39,578 bases of DNA, taken from positions 1-39,578 of IMG/VR virus record IMGVR_UViG_3300025112_000055; one strand, written 5' to 3'. The translations under genes were made by a program, and so were the position numbers. The notes beneath the pieces are model-generated. The model was given only the letters and a program-made list of their open reading frames with translations. It did no database searches and was not told the DNA's origin. The DNA is from a virus. Each line of letters begins with the position of its first letter. Position 1 is the stretch's first letter. Positions 14,997 to 21,925 of the stretch are shown here, piece by piece.

Positions 14997-16250
14997 ATGA
15001 CAAACACATTAGATTACTACACAAACATCAAGGCACCAACGGTTGTCTCTGGTATTACTTCAACTGAATGGTTGAATATGATTCAAGATAACGAGTATAG
15101 GGATATCATCCAAGACCTACGTAATGGTTATGGTGATAAGACTAGGATTAAAGAGTCACTACCTTGTGTTACATACAATTACAACTTTACTGTAAAGAGA
15201 GCCAATGCTAACGTATCTACTTCCACTGGACTCTTCTTCATCGATATTGATGATAGTTCCTTTAACCCCTCTGTATTGGACTCAGAGAAGGTATATGCTT
15301 ACTATAAGTCGTTAGGTGGTGATGGTTATCACATTATCGTACAAGTAGCAGATATACCAACTGATTCTTATAAATCTACATACCGACAGATTGTCAGTGA
15401 ATTGGGTATCCAAGAGTATGCAGATACGGGCGCAGCCAAGATAAGTCAACCTACCGTTCTTTCTTATGATAGGAACCTATACCGTAATGAGTCTTCTTAT
15501 GTATTTTCATCTACCACTGAAAGTGTACCCCCTACTAGTGTATATAGAAAAAAAAAAGAAACATATAGGGTAGTAGGGGATACAAAATTGGATAATGATA
15601 CTTACAGAATTAGATATGATAACCTAAGTGCTTATGAGTTCAATGGTGATTATATGGTAGACTGGGGTAACATAGATGTAATAAAAGCTTACATACCTAT
15701 CAACAAGGTGTCTAATGGTAATAGAGCATCTAGTATGATGGCATACGCAGTTAACCTATTACACCTCAACCCTTGGTTATATAAAGAGAAGATGATAGGT
15801 ATGTTAGGTAATGTTAATAGTACTATGTGTATCGAACCATTGGCTAATCAACAGATATTTAGTATCGTTGAATCGGTATTCAAATATAAAGAAGAAGGCA
15901 CCTTAGAACCTATCTATAGTAAGAAGAAGAGAAGTATTATCTTTAAGGAAGGTGCTGGCTGGACTAAGGAAGATAAGATGAGTACAGTTCACGCAGTAAT
16001 GCGTGAGAAGCGTTCTAACGACAGTATACAGAAATTGTATGGTATCATAGAGGAATGGGATTTCGATGCGTTAGGGAAGCTCTCAATACGTAAGGTAAGT
16101 AGTAACCATCCAATCAGTACCAAGACGGTAGCTAAGTATTGGGGAGAGTTCAAGGAATATGTAACAGAATTAAATAACGAGTATAGATTAAACAAGTGTG
16201 GGGGTGAACGAAAAACGCATAAGGGTTATAAATGGGAATATAAAAACTAA
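14997..16250 (+). CDS. VirE_N/BT4734-type primase-like replication protein
   Basis: A 417-residue protein. Residues 1 to about 165 match the BT4734/VirE N-terminal domain, an archaeo-eukaryotic-primase-like fold, with GLFFIDIDD (D83, D85) for metal binding and GGDGYHIIVQV (H112) as the second motif. The C-terminal half, after a polar linker, includes NGNRASSMMAYAVNLLHLNP and a helix-turn-helix-like stretch NHPISTKTVAKYWGEF. It probably primes replication, with the rest supplied by the host, since no helicase or polymerase lies in the 1-28318 part. The linker (about residues 176-197, SVPPTSVYRKKKETY) is encoded by a copy of the palindromic element at 15525-15589. Confidence 0.75.
   Translation: MTNTLDYYTNIKAPTVVSGITSTEWLNMIQDNEYRDIIQDLRNGYGDKTRIKESLPCVTYNYNFTVKRANANVSTSTGLFFIDIDDSSFNPSVLDSEKVYAYYKSLGGDGYHIIVQVADIPTDSYKSTYRQIVSELGIQEYADTGAAKISQPTVLSYDRNLYRNESSYVFSSTTESVPPTSVYRKKKETYRVVGDTKLDNDTYRIRYDNLSAYEFNGDYMVDWGNIDVIKAYIPINKVSNGNRASSMMAYAVNLLHLNPWLYKEKMIGMLGNVNSTMCIEPLANQQIFSIVESVFKYKEEGTLEPIYSKKKRSIIFKEGAGWTKEDKMSTVHAVMREKRSNDSIQKLYGIIEEWDFDALGKLSIRKVSSNHPISTKTVAKYWGEFKEYVTELNNEYRLNKCGGERKTHKGYKWEYKN
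15525..15589. repeat. Palindromic element, copy inside the primase gene
   Basis: Arms GTACCCCCTACTA (15525-15537) and TAGTAGGGGATAC (15571-15583), 12 of 13 paired, followed by AAAATT. The loop carries GTATATAGA...ACATATAGGG, the reverse complement of the loop in the 14542 copy. It is read through in frame and codes for the linker between the two primase domains. Confidence 0.75.
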
Positions 16251-16251
16251 G

Positions 16252-16725
16252 ATGGAAATAGGAGAGAAACAAAGTAGAGGTAGACAGAAAGGTATGAAGA
16301 TAATATTCCGTACCAGATATAAGGACATCACCAATGGTCTAACGACCCATATAACCTCGTTTAATCTCACTGAGGACATCCGTAGCTTCACCATTAAGAT
16401 AGGTGGACACTATCTACCAGAAGAAAGAGAAGGTGGCTTAGAAGCGCTTAAACGGCTTGATAGAGATATTAAGAAAGATTTGCGGTGGCACCTTGGGGTG
16501 AACGGTGATATATGGAATGTACTCATAAGTGACTTGGATTATTTCAAGACACCATTTACCAGTGGTTCATCCTACGTTGAGTTGGATATTACAACTATCC
16601 TTCACTGGGGTGTGACCGAGTGGGATGCGTGTAGGGGTGATGTTATGAGGGTATTGGAACTGGTTAAGGATATCCTTGAAGATGCGCCATTTACCTATAC
16701 AGAAAAAAAGATTAAAAGAAAATGA
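16252..16725 (+). CDS. Hypothetical protein of the early block
   Basis: I start this at the ATG at 16252, one base after the primase stop (MEIGEKQSRGRQKGMKIIFRTR), giving 157 residues. An upstream in-frame ATG at 16198 would overlap the primase by 53 bases. The protein has a basic N-terminus, mixed alpha/beta content and a C-terminal helix with a Lys/Arg tail (TEKKIKRK). No family is recognised. Its tight spacing to the primase suggests a replication accessory or DNA-binding role, by context only. Confidence 0.6.
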   Translation: MEIGEKQSRGRQKGMKIIFRTRYKDITNGLTTHITSFNLTEDIRSFTIKIGGHYLPEEREGGLEALKRLDRDIKKDLRWHLGVNGDIWNVLISDLDYFKTPFTSGSSYVELDITTILHWGVTEWDACRGDVMRVLELVKDILEDAPFTYTEKKIKRK

Positions 16726-16770
16726 ACTTTTGGGTAGTAGCCCTATATTTATAATAAACAACAAGAAACT

Positions 16771-17118
16771 ATGAGAAACGAAATGATTAACATTATTGAA
16801 AAACAACAAGGAGAATCCTTGATGGCTTACCTTAACGATATCTTGGATATTGATTACGATAAGAATATCATCCACATCACCAACAAAGAGCAGCATAAGG
16901 AATACTGTAAGATAAACGCTTCACACCAATATAGAGGTGGTGACAATGCCTTCCAAGAATGGGTATCTTATTGCCTGTTTGGTGGTGAGGATTGGTTCCT
17001 TTATGTGGAGATAGGTGAATTCTCTAAGAAGTGTCAATACAATTCTAATGGAGAGTTGGAGAAGTCTGTTAGCTTAAGTGATAACGAATGGTATGTTAAA
17101 GAAGAAGATAATGACTAA
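16771..17118 (+). CDS. Hypothetical 115-aa protein
   Basis: An acidic protein with aromatic-rich middle segments (FQEWVSYCLFGGEDWFLYVEIGEF) and a very acidic end (KEEDND). No motif, signal or membrane segment is recognised. The 45-base gap before it contains TATATTTA (16744-16751), which fits the -7 part of the phage promoters but has no -33 partner at 20 bases. It overlaps the next gene by 8 bases. Confidence 0.6.
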   Translation: MRNEMINIIEKQQGESLMAYLNDILDIDYDKNIIHITNKEQHKEYCKINASHQYRGGDNAFQEWVSYCLFGGEDWFLYVEIGEFSKKCQYNSNGELEKSVSLSDNEWYVKEEDND

Positions 17119-17377
17119 TAACGAAATGGACGAAATGATTAAAGCAACAGATGAATTGGCTAGCCATTTGGTAGCCAACGCAAATAAATTCGCAGAGGCT
17201 CTATACTATGAAGAGTTTGAGACGTGTGAGGCTATCACCAAAGAGAAGAATAAGTATATAACCCTTTACCTTCAAGTGATGAGCCTATATAGTGACGTAG
17301 ATGACTACCAAGCTGTGGTCACATTGAATGAAACCTATGACCTGATTGTGGAGAAAGTAACAGAAAGATTGAAATAA
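17111..17377 (+). CDS. Hypothetical helical protein
   Basis: Started at the ATG at 17111, which overlaps the upstream stop (ATGACTAA), giving 88 residues. The earlier in-frame ATG at 17078 would run deep into the preceding gene. The product is wholly helical and acidic (MTNNEMDEMIKATDELASHL, then ALYYEEFETCEAITKEKNKY), likely a helical bundle or coiled coil. No function is recognised. Confidence 0.6.
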   Translation: MTNNEMDEMIKATDELASHLVANANKFAEALYYEEFETCEAITKEKNKYITLYLQVMSLYSDVDDYQAVVTLNETYDLIVEKVTERLK

Positions 17378-17378
17378 A

Positions 17379-17410
17379 TTTGGTAGTCTCAGATATTTTA
17401 CTTATCTTTG
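17379..17410 (+). promoter_or_regulatory. Bacteroidota-type promoter for the secreted-protein gene
   Basis: TTTG (17379-17382), 20 bases, TATCTTTG (17403-17410): an exact match to the TTTG-N19-21-TAnnTTTG consensus, 25 bases before the ATG at 17436. It gives this gene its own host-type promoter. Confidence 0.8.
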
Positions 17411-17435
17411 TACCATACTAATCAAAACTAATCAA

Positions 17436-18041
17436 ATGAAAAACGCATTACTGATAATCTTTTTACTATTGAATGTCACCGCACAAGGGCAAACTTCAAG
17501 ACTTATAAAGGATTTGACCAGAATATCAAATAATAATCGTAAGATAGAAAGAGAACAGGCGTCATCTCAATATGAGTGGGATGTGATAATTGATTCTTTG
17601 GGTACCTCTAAAGAAGGGTTGTATAATATGACTAAAATGTTTATAGCCGAAACTTGGAATTCTGCTAATAATGTGATTCAGAATGATAATAAAGAGGGTG
17701 GTCAAATAGTAGTTAAGGGGTCAACACATAAAACAGTATATGAAAATTACGGACAAGTTAAGATAACTAATTACTACAGGTACACCATTAAGTTCTACCA
17801 AAAGGATGGTAAAGTTAGAATGATAATAACTGATGTTAACCATAAACTAACCACACCACATAGATGGTCAGCTTACCCTGTTAACTTATACAGTCCATTC
17901 CGTACCAGAATGAAAAGTGGTTATGCCGCACATAATTATAATACGGTAAAGACAGGTATCAGTAAGAATCTTCAATCATTAGTAACTAGGTACGCAAAAT
18001 ATATCCAACAAGAAGTGGTTGTTGATGATAATGATTGGTAA
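17436..18041 (+). CDS. Secreted DUF4468-like protein
   Basis: A 201-residue protein with a signal peptide (MKNALLIIFLLLNVTAQG, likely cut near residue 18-19). The mature part resembles DUF4468 (TBP-like fold), a domain of secreted proteins common in Bacteroidota genomes: SKEGLYNMTKMFIAETWNSA, VIQNDNKEGGQIVVKGS, then YRYTIKFYQKDGKVRMIITD. It would act in the periplasm or at the outer membrane. With its own consensus promoter and a host-like family it looks like an acquired cargo gene rather than a virion or replication gene. Envelope modification or exclusion of other phages is possible but not shown. Confidence 0.7.
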   Translation: MKNALLIIFLLLNVTAQGQTSRLIKDLTRISNNNRKIEREQASSQYEWDVIIDSLGTSKEGLYNMTKMFIAETWNSANNVIQNDNKEGGQIVVKGSTHKTVYENYGQVKITNYYRYTIKFYQKDGKVRMIITDVNHKLTTPHRWSAYPVNLYSPFRTRMKSGYAAHNYNTVKTGISKNLQSLVTRYAKYIQQEVVVDDNDW

Positions 18042-18047
18042 TAAAGA

Positions 18048-18079
18048 CTTGCAATTGTCAAATTAATTGCGTATCTTTG
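18048..18079 (+). promoter_or_regulatory. Promoter upstream of the candidate small RNA
   Basis: CTTG (18048-18051), 20 bases, TATCTTTG (18072-18079). It points rightward into a segment with no large plus-strand gene, ending at the palindromic terminator 108 bases later. Confidence 0.75.
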
Positions 18080-18085
18080 TATCGT

Positions 18086-18187
18086 TGAAAGACACATTCC
18101 AGAAAGTGATTCCCACCAAGCGTTGATGATTTATACTTGTTTGGTTGAAAGGTGGGGAAAAGAAAAGAGGGCTTAAGCCCTCTTTTC
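18086..18187 (+). ncRNA. Candidate phage small RNA, about 100 nt
   Basis: A consensus promoter at 18048-18079 and a strong terminator hairpin at 18162-18187 bracket about 100 bases. The transcript folds: TTCCCACC (18110-18117) pairs with GGTGGGGAA (18151-18159) with one bulge, and CAAG (18117-18120) can pair with CTTG (18136-18139) inside. A 16-codon ORF starts at 18126 and ends in the terminator, so a tiny peptide is the alternative. The start point is estimated from the promoter. It resembles no RNA family I know. Confidence 0.5.
18162..18187. terminator. Bidirectional terminator, perfect palindrome
   Basis: GAAAAGAGGG-CTTAAG-CCCTCTTTTC is a perfect 26-base palindrome with a T-run on each strand. 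It can end both the minus-strand tail operon and the plus-strand small RNA. Confidence 0.85.
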
Positions 18188-18289
18188 ACGTTTATATACT
18201 TTCCTATCATAGACCTTACCAGATGGTTTAACCTTGGTTATCATCTTGCGTCTAATGATGGCTTTCTTATGTCTATCACTATTATCCAC
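18173..18289 (-). CDS. Small highly basic protein, 38 aa
   Basis: A GTG start at 18289 overlaps the tape-measure stop and gives 38 residues (MDNSDRHKKAIIRRKMITK, continuing to KREKRA) with 15 Lys/Arg. Its TAA lies in the centre of the terminator palindrome. It is the last gene of the tail operon. If the GTG is not used, an internal ATG at 18244 leaves 23 residues. It may bind nucleic acid; function unknown. Confidence 0.45.
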   Translation of the reverse strand: MDNSDRHKKAIIRRKMITKVKPSGKVYDRKVYKREKRA

Positions 18290-20195
18290 CTTCAAGTAAT
18301 GATGCGTTCTCATACTCAGTTACAGTCTCCTGAGTACCTGTTATCTCTGTCTCAGAGATGCTTACGTTAGCGTTAACCGTTACTGGTTGAGACTCTTCAA
18401 CTCCACCACCAACTGTGTTAAGTCCACCACCTGTACCAACGAATGATACGTTAGGTGCGCCACCATTAGGTACGTCTGGTTCTTGTATTGCAGGTGGTTT
18501 AGGTATACCTCTTGGGCTACTACCACTTCCACCACCAGATGGTGTGTACTTGGATGCTGCGATAGCCGCAATTTGGATAGCACCAGTAACACCAGCCAAT
18601 GCTGCCATAACAGGACCCATCACAACACCAGCAGGTCCTAACGATGCACCAGCATTGAAACCAGAGATAACAGCTTGTGCTGTACTGATAACCGCTTGCA
18701 CGATACCAAGTGCTTTGTTAGCCTCGAAAGCTTTCTTTCTAATCTTCTCTTGTTCCTTCTCATTACCTTGAGCCGCATCCAATTCATTTTGGAATATGGT
18801 ATTGGTAAGGTTGGTCAATGCACCAGCGAAGCTTGATGCGGCAGCTAGACCTTGTTGGATGGTAGCTTGTCTTGCTTTCTTTATATCTTCTTGAGCCTTT
18901 ATCTCAGCTTCCTTACGCTTCTCTGTTTCCTCACCCAAGGCTACACTATGTTCAGCTTCCAATAGAGCCTTCTCCTGAAGCTGTAGAGCGTATAACTCAT
19001 TCTCCATTAGACCAGCCTCTTCCAGAGCCACTAGCTTCGCTTCAGCAGCTGCAATCTCATTTTCGATACGTTTGGACTCTTCCGTCTCTAAGGTATTGGT
19101 AAGCTCTGTCTCAGCATCAATCTCATCAAAGATGACTTGGACACCTTCTTTCTTAAGAGATATCTCATTAACCAATTGCTCTGACCTTTGACCAGCAATC
19201 CTTTCTTCAATCTCAGCCAATTGGGTTTCAGCCTCAATGACCTCTTTAACCAGTTGGATGTTACCTTTATTTCTAGCTTCAGCAGCTTGAGCCGCAGCTA
19301 ACCTTTGGTCTGCAAACGTCTTTTCAAACGCAGCTTGTTCTTCCAATATCTTACCCAACTCAACGTTGGCTTCCATTCGTTTTGCTATGGACTGGGATTC
19401 ATCGTCTCTTATTTGACGTTGTTCTTCTGCTCTCTTTTGGAACTCCAATTGAGCCTTAGCTCTTTGGGCTTCAGCCAGTTCAGCAGCATTAGTTAAAGCT
19501 GTTTGTGCTTGGGCAGCTTTAAGGGTTTCCTTACCGTACTCCACCAAATCATCAACGGCAGCACCGACAGTTTCCTTAACCTCTTTACCGAACTCAACAA
19601 TATCCTCCTTAACCTCAGCGAAACCACCTTTTGCAATCTTAGCAGCCTCAGCAAACTCACCCTTGAATAATGCGGATAGGGCTTTACCAAGCGTTGGTAC
19701 TAGATTGATTATACCATCAAACCTATCGGTAACGAATTCCTTAATGCTCTTACCGAAGTCTTTAAGAGATTGAAGTGGGTCGGTGAATAGGTCACCAAGC
19801 CATTCAGCCAAAGGTATGATACCCTTCTGAACGATGCTATCAAGTACAATCTCAAGGGCTGTACCAGCAGTTGATAGGAAGTCAGCAGCCTTTTGGTTAC
19901 GACCTAACGCTTCCTTTAATTGTTGGAATGCTGCAACAACCAACCCAACGATACCAAGAGACTTAAGGAACGTACCAACAGACTTACCAAGACCCTTGAA
20001 ACCAGCAGACATACCTTTGGTAGCCTTCTTACCAGTCTTCTCAAGCTTCTTGACTTCCTTATTCAGGGTCTCAATATCCTCACCGAAGTCCCCAGTAGCG
20101 TGATTCAAATCATTGATATGGTCAGTTAGTTTCTGGATAGACTTTTGCGGTTGCGAAGTATCTATCTCAATACCTAATACTATCTTCTTTGCCAT
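18282..20195 (-). CDS. Tail tape measure protein
   Basis: A 637-residue protein. It has an N-terminal coiled coil (ISKLTDHINDL-type heptads up to residue 60), a hydrophobic segment GIVGLVVAAFQQL near 80-92, and amphipathic stretches. A long Ala/Glu/Lys-rich coiled coil follows (about 220-470), then a second hydrophobic zone GPAGVVMGPVMAALAGVTGA and a low-complexity Gly/Pro/Ser tail. This is the make-up of a tape measure that sets tail length and enters the envelope during DNA ejection. By the usual 1.5 angstrom per residue it fits a tail near 95 nm. It lies at the end of the tail operon, after the fibre gene, not before the baseplate genes as is usual. Confidence 0.75.
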   Translation of the reverse strand: MAKKIVLGIEIDTSQPQKSIQKLTDHINDLNHATGDFGEDIETLNKEVKKLEKTGKKATKGMSAGFKGLGKSVGTFLKSLGIVGLVVAAFQQLKEALGRNQKAADFLSTAGTALEIVLDSIVQKGIIPLAEWLGDLFTDPLQSLKDFGKSIKEFVTDRFDGIINLVPTLGKALSALFKGEFAEAAKIAKGGFAEVKEDIVEFGKEVKETVGAAVDDLVEYGKETLKAAQAQTALTNAAELAEAQRAKAQLEFQKRAEEQRQIRDDESQSIAKRMEANVELGKILEEQAAFEKTFADQRLAAAQAAEARNKGNIQLVKEVIEAETQLAEIEERIAGQRSEQLVNEISLKKEGVQVIFDEIDAETELTNTLETEESKRIENEIAAAEAKLVALEEAGLMENELYALQLQEKALLEAEHSVALGEETEKRKEAEIKAQEDIKKARQATIQQGLAAASSFAGALTNLTNTIFQNELDAAQGNEKEQEKIRKKAFEANKALGIVQAVISTAQAVISGFNAGASLGPAGVVMGPVMAALAGVTGAIQIAAIAASKYTPSGGGSGSSPRGIPKPPAIQEPDVPNGGAPNVSFVGTGGGLNTVGGGVEESQPVTVNANVSISETEITGTQETVTEYENASLLEGG

Positions 20196-20208
20196 TGTTT
20201 ATTATTCT

Positions 20209-21882
20209 TTATTTAATCCACCAGTCATTACCACCAGTACTTATAAAAGTGGTTGATGATTGTGGGTCTATAGCTACTGATGTGGTTCCTTGAACACTAT
20301 CAGCCACCCCAACATCTACTGTACCAACGTTAGCAATATTATCTACTCTAACTACTGTAAGCACCCTACCAGGATTAGCATTGGCGCTTGGCAGCGTAGC
20401 CGTTACATTATTGGATGTACAATCCATAAATACTGTGTCGGCAGTAATTGTCATTGTATATGCTGACGTTGTTGCTGAAGCAATGTTATCAATTGTTGCT
20501 CTACGATTTGTTAAATCACCATCTGAGGTTAGTCTCATCGACTCGTGATTCCACGCACTATTATTATGTGAATCTGTAGGGTCTGTATACCATACAAAGT
20601 CTTTATCTCCATCGACTGCCAGCCACGTATCACCATAACCTTCATTATATATAACTACGGTATCTGGGAATACTACGTTATTAGTACTACCAAGTCCAAA
20701 TGCTACTCGCCTATTTGAATCATTGACCACGGTATAACCAGCAGCAGCAGTTGTTCCTGTGTTCTGATTAACTATTTGATGTCTCACAGTACCAGAAACG
20801 TTAGCAATAATGGTCAATGGGTCTAACTCCACTATCATAGAGCCTGTGGATCCATTTATTTTAACAGCGTGTCCAATTCTTTGTACGGCATCTATCCCCG
20901 TAGGGTGTATATCTGTCATAGTACCACCAGTACTTAGGTAAAGAATATCACCTGCTTTGAAGGCTGTGGTATCAAACCCCCCTAATAAACCAGTTGTGAT
21001 TATAGATATAGTCTGACCGTCAGATTTTGTTTCTGCGGCTACCGCCAATGTCTCACCTTTTGAAAAGTCTGTATTATCAGCTAAAGCTACTTGTGGAAAG
21101 TTACCTGTAACACCATTGACATAAACCACTTGTCCTACCGATATTCCAGCAGCTTCATTTACTTTAGCTGAAATAGTTATTGCTTCTGCGGTACCAACCG
21201 TTAGAGATGTTTGAGCAATGGCGTTAATTGTACCACCAGTACTTCTAACCAATATATCTTGGGTAGCATCACCAGCAGCAGGTGTACTATCTATATTAAG
21301 GTTAGCTACGTAAGCGGTATTATTAGATGTACCAGTGATACCAGTACCACCTAAGATAGCTGAAGCATTACCCGTTAATAGATTACCACTACCACTGATA
21401 AGCGCATTCTTTGAGTTAGACGTATTATTCTCACCAGTGATAAAACCATTATCAACGGTCGATACGTTATTCTCACCAACAACTAATGAAAGATCACCAC
21501 TTATCGAGTTAGTATAACCACCAACGATATTTCCATTACCACTTATCGAGTTAGTATAACCACCAATGATATTTCCATTACCACTTGAATCTGCTGGATT
21601 AGTACCGCTTAGAACGGCTGTATTAGCACCAGTACCTGCTGACCATAGGAAAGCTCCAGTGCTACCAGTTGAGGTGCTTAGAGGGACTTGGAAGATACCA
21701 TCATCTATCCTGATGAATAATTGGTCGTGACCTTCAAGCACACCGAACTCGGATAATGCTAGGTCATTCGAAGTCCAACCACTTGTGGTGAAATCTTCTG
21801 AAGGTGGTACCGTAAAGTTGGTTGCTCCGGTTGCAGTCAAAGTGTGATGACTGATTCGACTAAATTGTTTTATAATACTCAT
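20209..21882 (-). CDS. Tail fibre-like protein with YadA-type head repeats
   Basis: A 557-residue protein. Residues about 100-180 hold 14-residue repeats (NGNIIGGYTNSISG, NGNIVGGYTNSISG, then SLVVGENN, GFITGENN, ALISGSGN) of the left-handed beta-roll type seen in trimeric autotransporter heads. The middle has an Ig-like repeat region (GISVGQVVYVNGVTGNFPQV). The C-terminus VTATLPSANANPGRVLTVVRV followed by STTFISTGGNDWWIK is a fibre tip pattern. It is probably a trimeric fibre at the tail end. Its ATG is preceded by a copy of the recurrent motif at 21892-21904. No catalytic motif is seen. Confidence 0.7.
   Translation of the reverse strand: MSIIKQFSRISHHTLTATGATNFTVPPSEDFTTSGWTSNDLALSEFGVLEGHDQLFIRIDDGIFQVPLSTSTGSTGAFLWSAGTGANTAVLSGTNPADSSGNGNIIGGYTNSISGNGNIVGGYTNSISGDLSLVVGENNVSTVDNGFITGENNTSNSKNALISGSGNLLTGNASAILGGTGITGTSNNTAYVANLNIDSTPAAGDATQDILVRSTGGTINAIAQTSLTVGTAEAITISAKVNEAAGISVGQVVYVNGVTGNFPQVALADNTDFSKGETLAVAAETKSDGQTISIITTGLLGGFDTTAFKAGDILYLSTGGTMTDIHPTGIDAVQRIGHAVKINGSTGSMIVELDPLTIIANVSGTVRHQIVNQNTGTTAAAGYTVVNDSNRRVAFGLGSTNNVVFPDTVVIYNEGYGDTWLAVDGDKDFVWYTDPTDSHNNSAWNHESMRLTSDGDLTNRRATIDNIASATTSAYTMTITADTVFMDCTSNNVTATLPSANANPGRVLTVVRVDNIANVGTVDVGVADSVQGTTSVAIDPQSSTTFISTGGNDWWIK
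21496..21579 (-). repeat. 42-bp tandem repeat in the fibre gene
   Basis: Two 42-base units (21496-21537, 21538-21579) differing at one base near the end, plus a short third start at 21580. They encode the two GGYTNSISG units and keep the frame, so copy number could change without breaking the gene. Confidence 0.8.
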
Positions 21883-21891
21883 ATCTTAATT

Positions 21892-21904
21892 CTATATATA
21901 ATTA
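21892..21904 (-). promoter_or_regulatory. Recurrent upstream motif, one mismatch copy
   Basis: CTATATATAATTA on the plus strand, one base different from the copies at 1608 and 7773, and 10 bases before the fibre start at 21882. Confidence 0.2.
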
Positions 21905-21925
21905 CCTTATTTGATATTATGTTTC

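Noticed and set aside
14542-15589. Inversion switch driven by a site-specific recombinase.
   Set aside because: No recombinase or integrase gene is seen, and inverting the segment between the copies would break the primase gene.
21496-21586. Regular 42-base repeats as a CRISPR-like array.
   Set aside because: The units abut without spacers, encode protein repeats in frame, and no cas gene is present.
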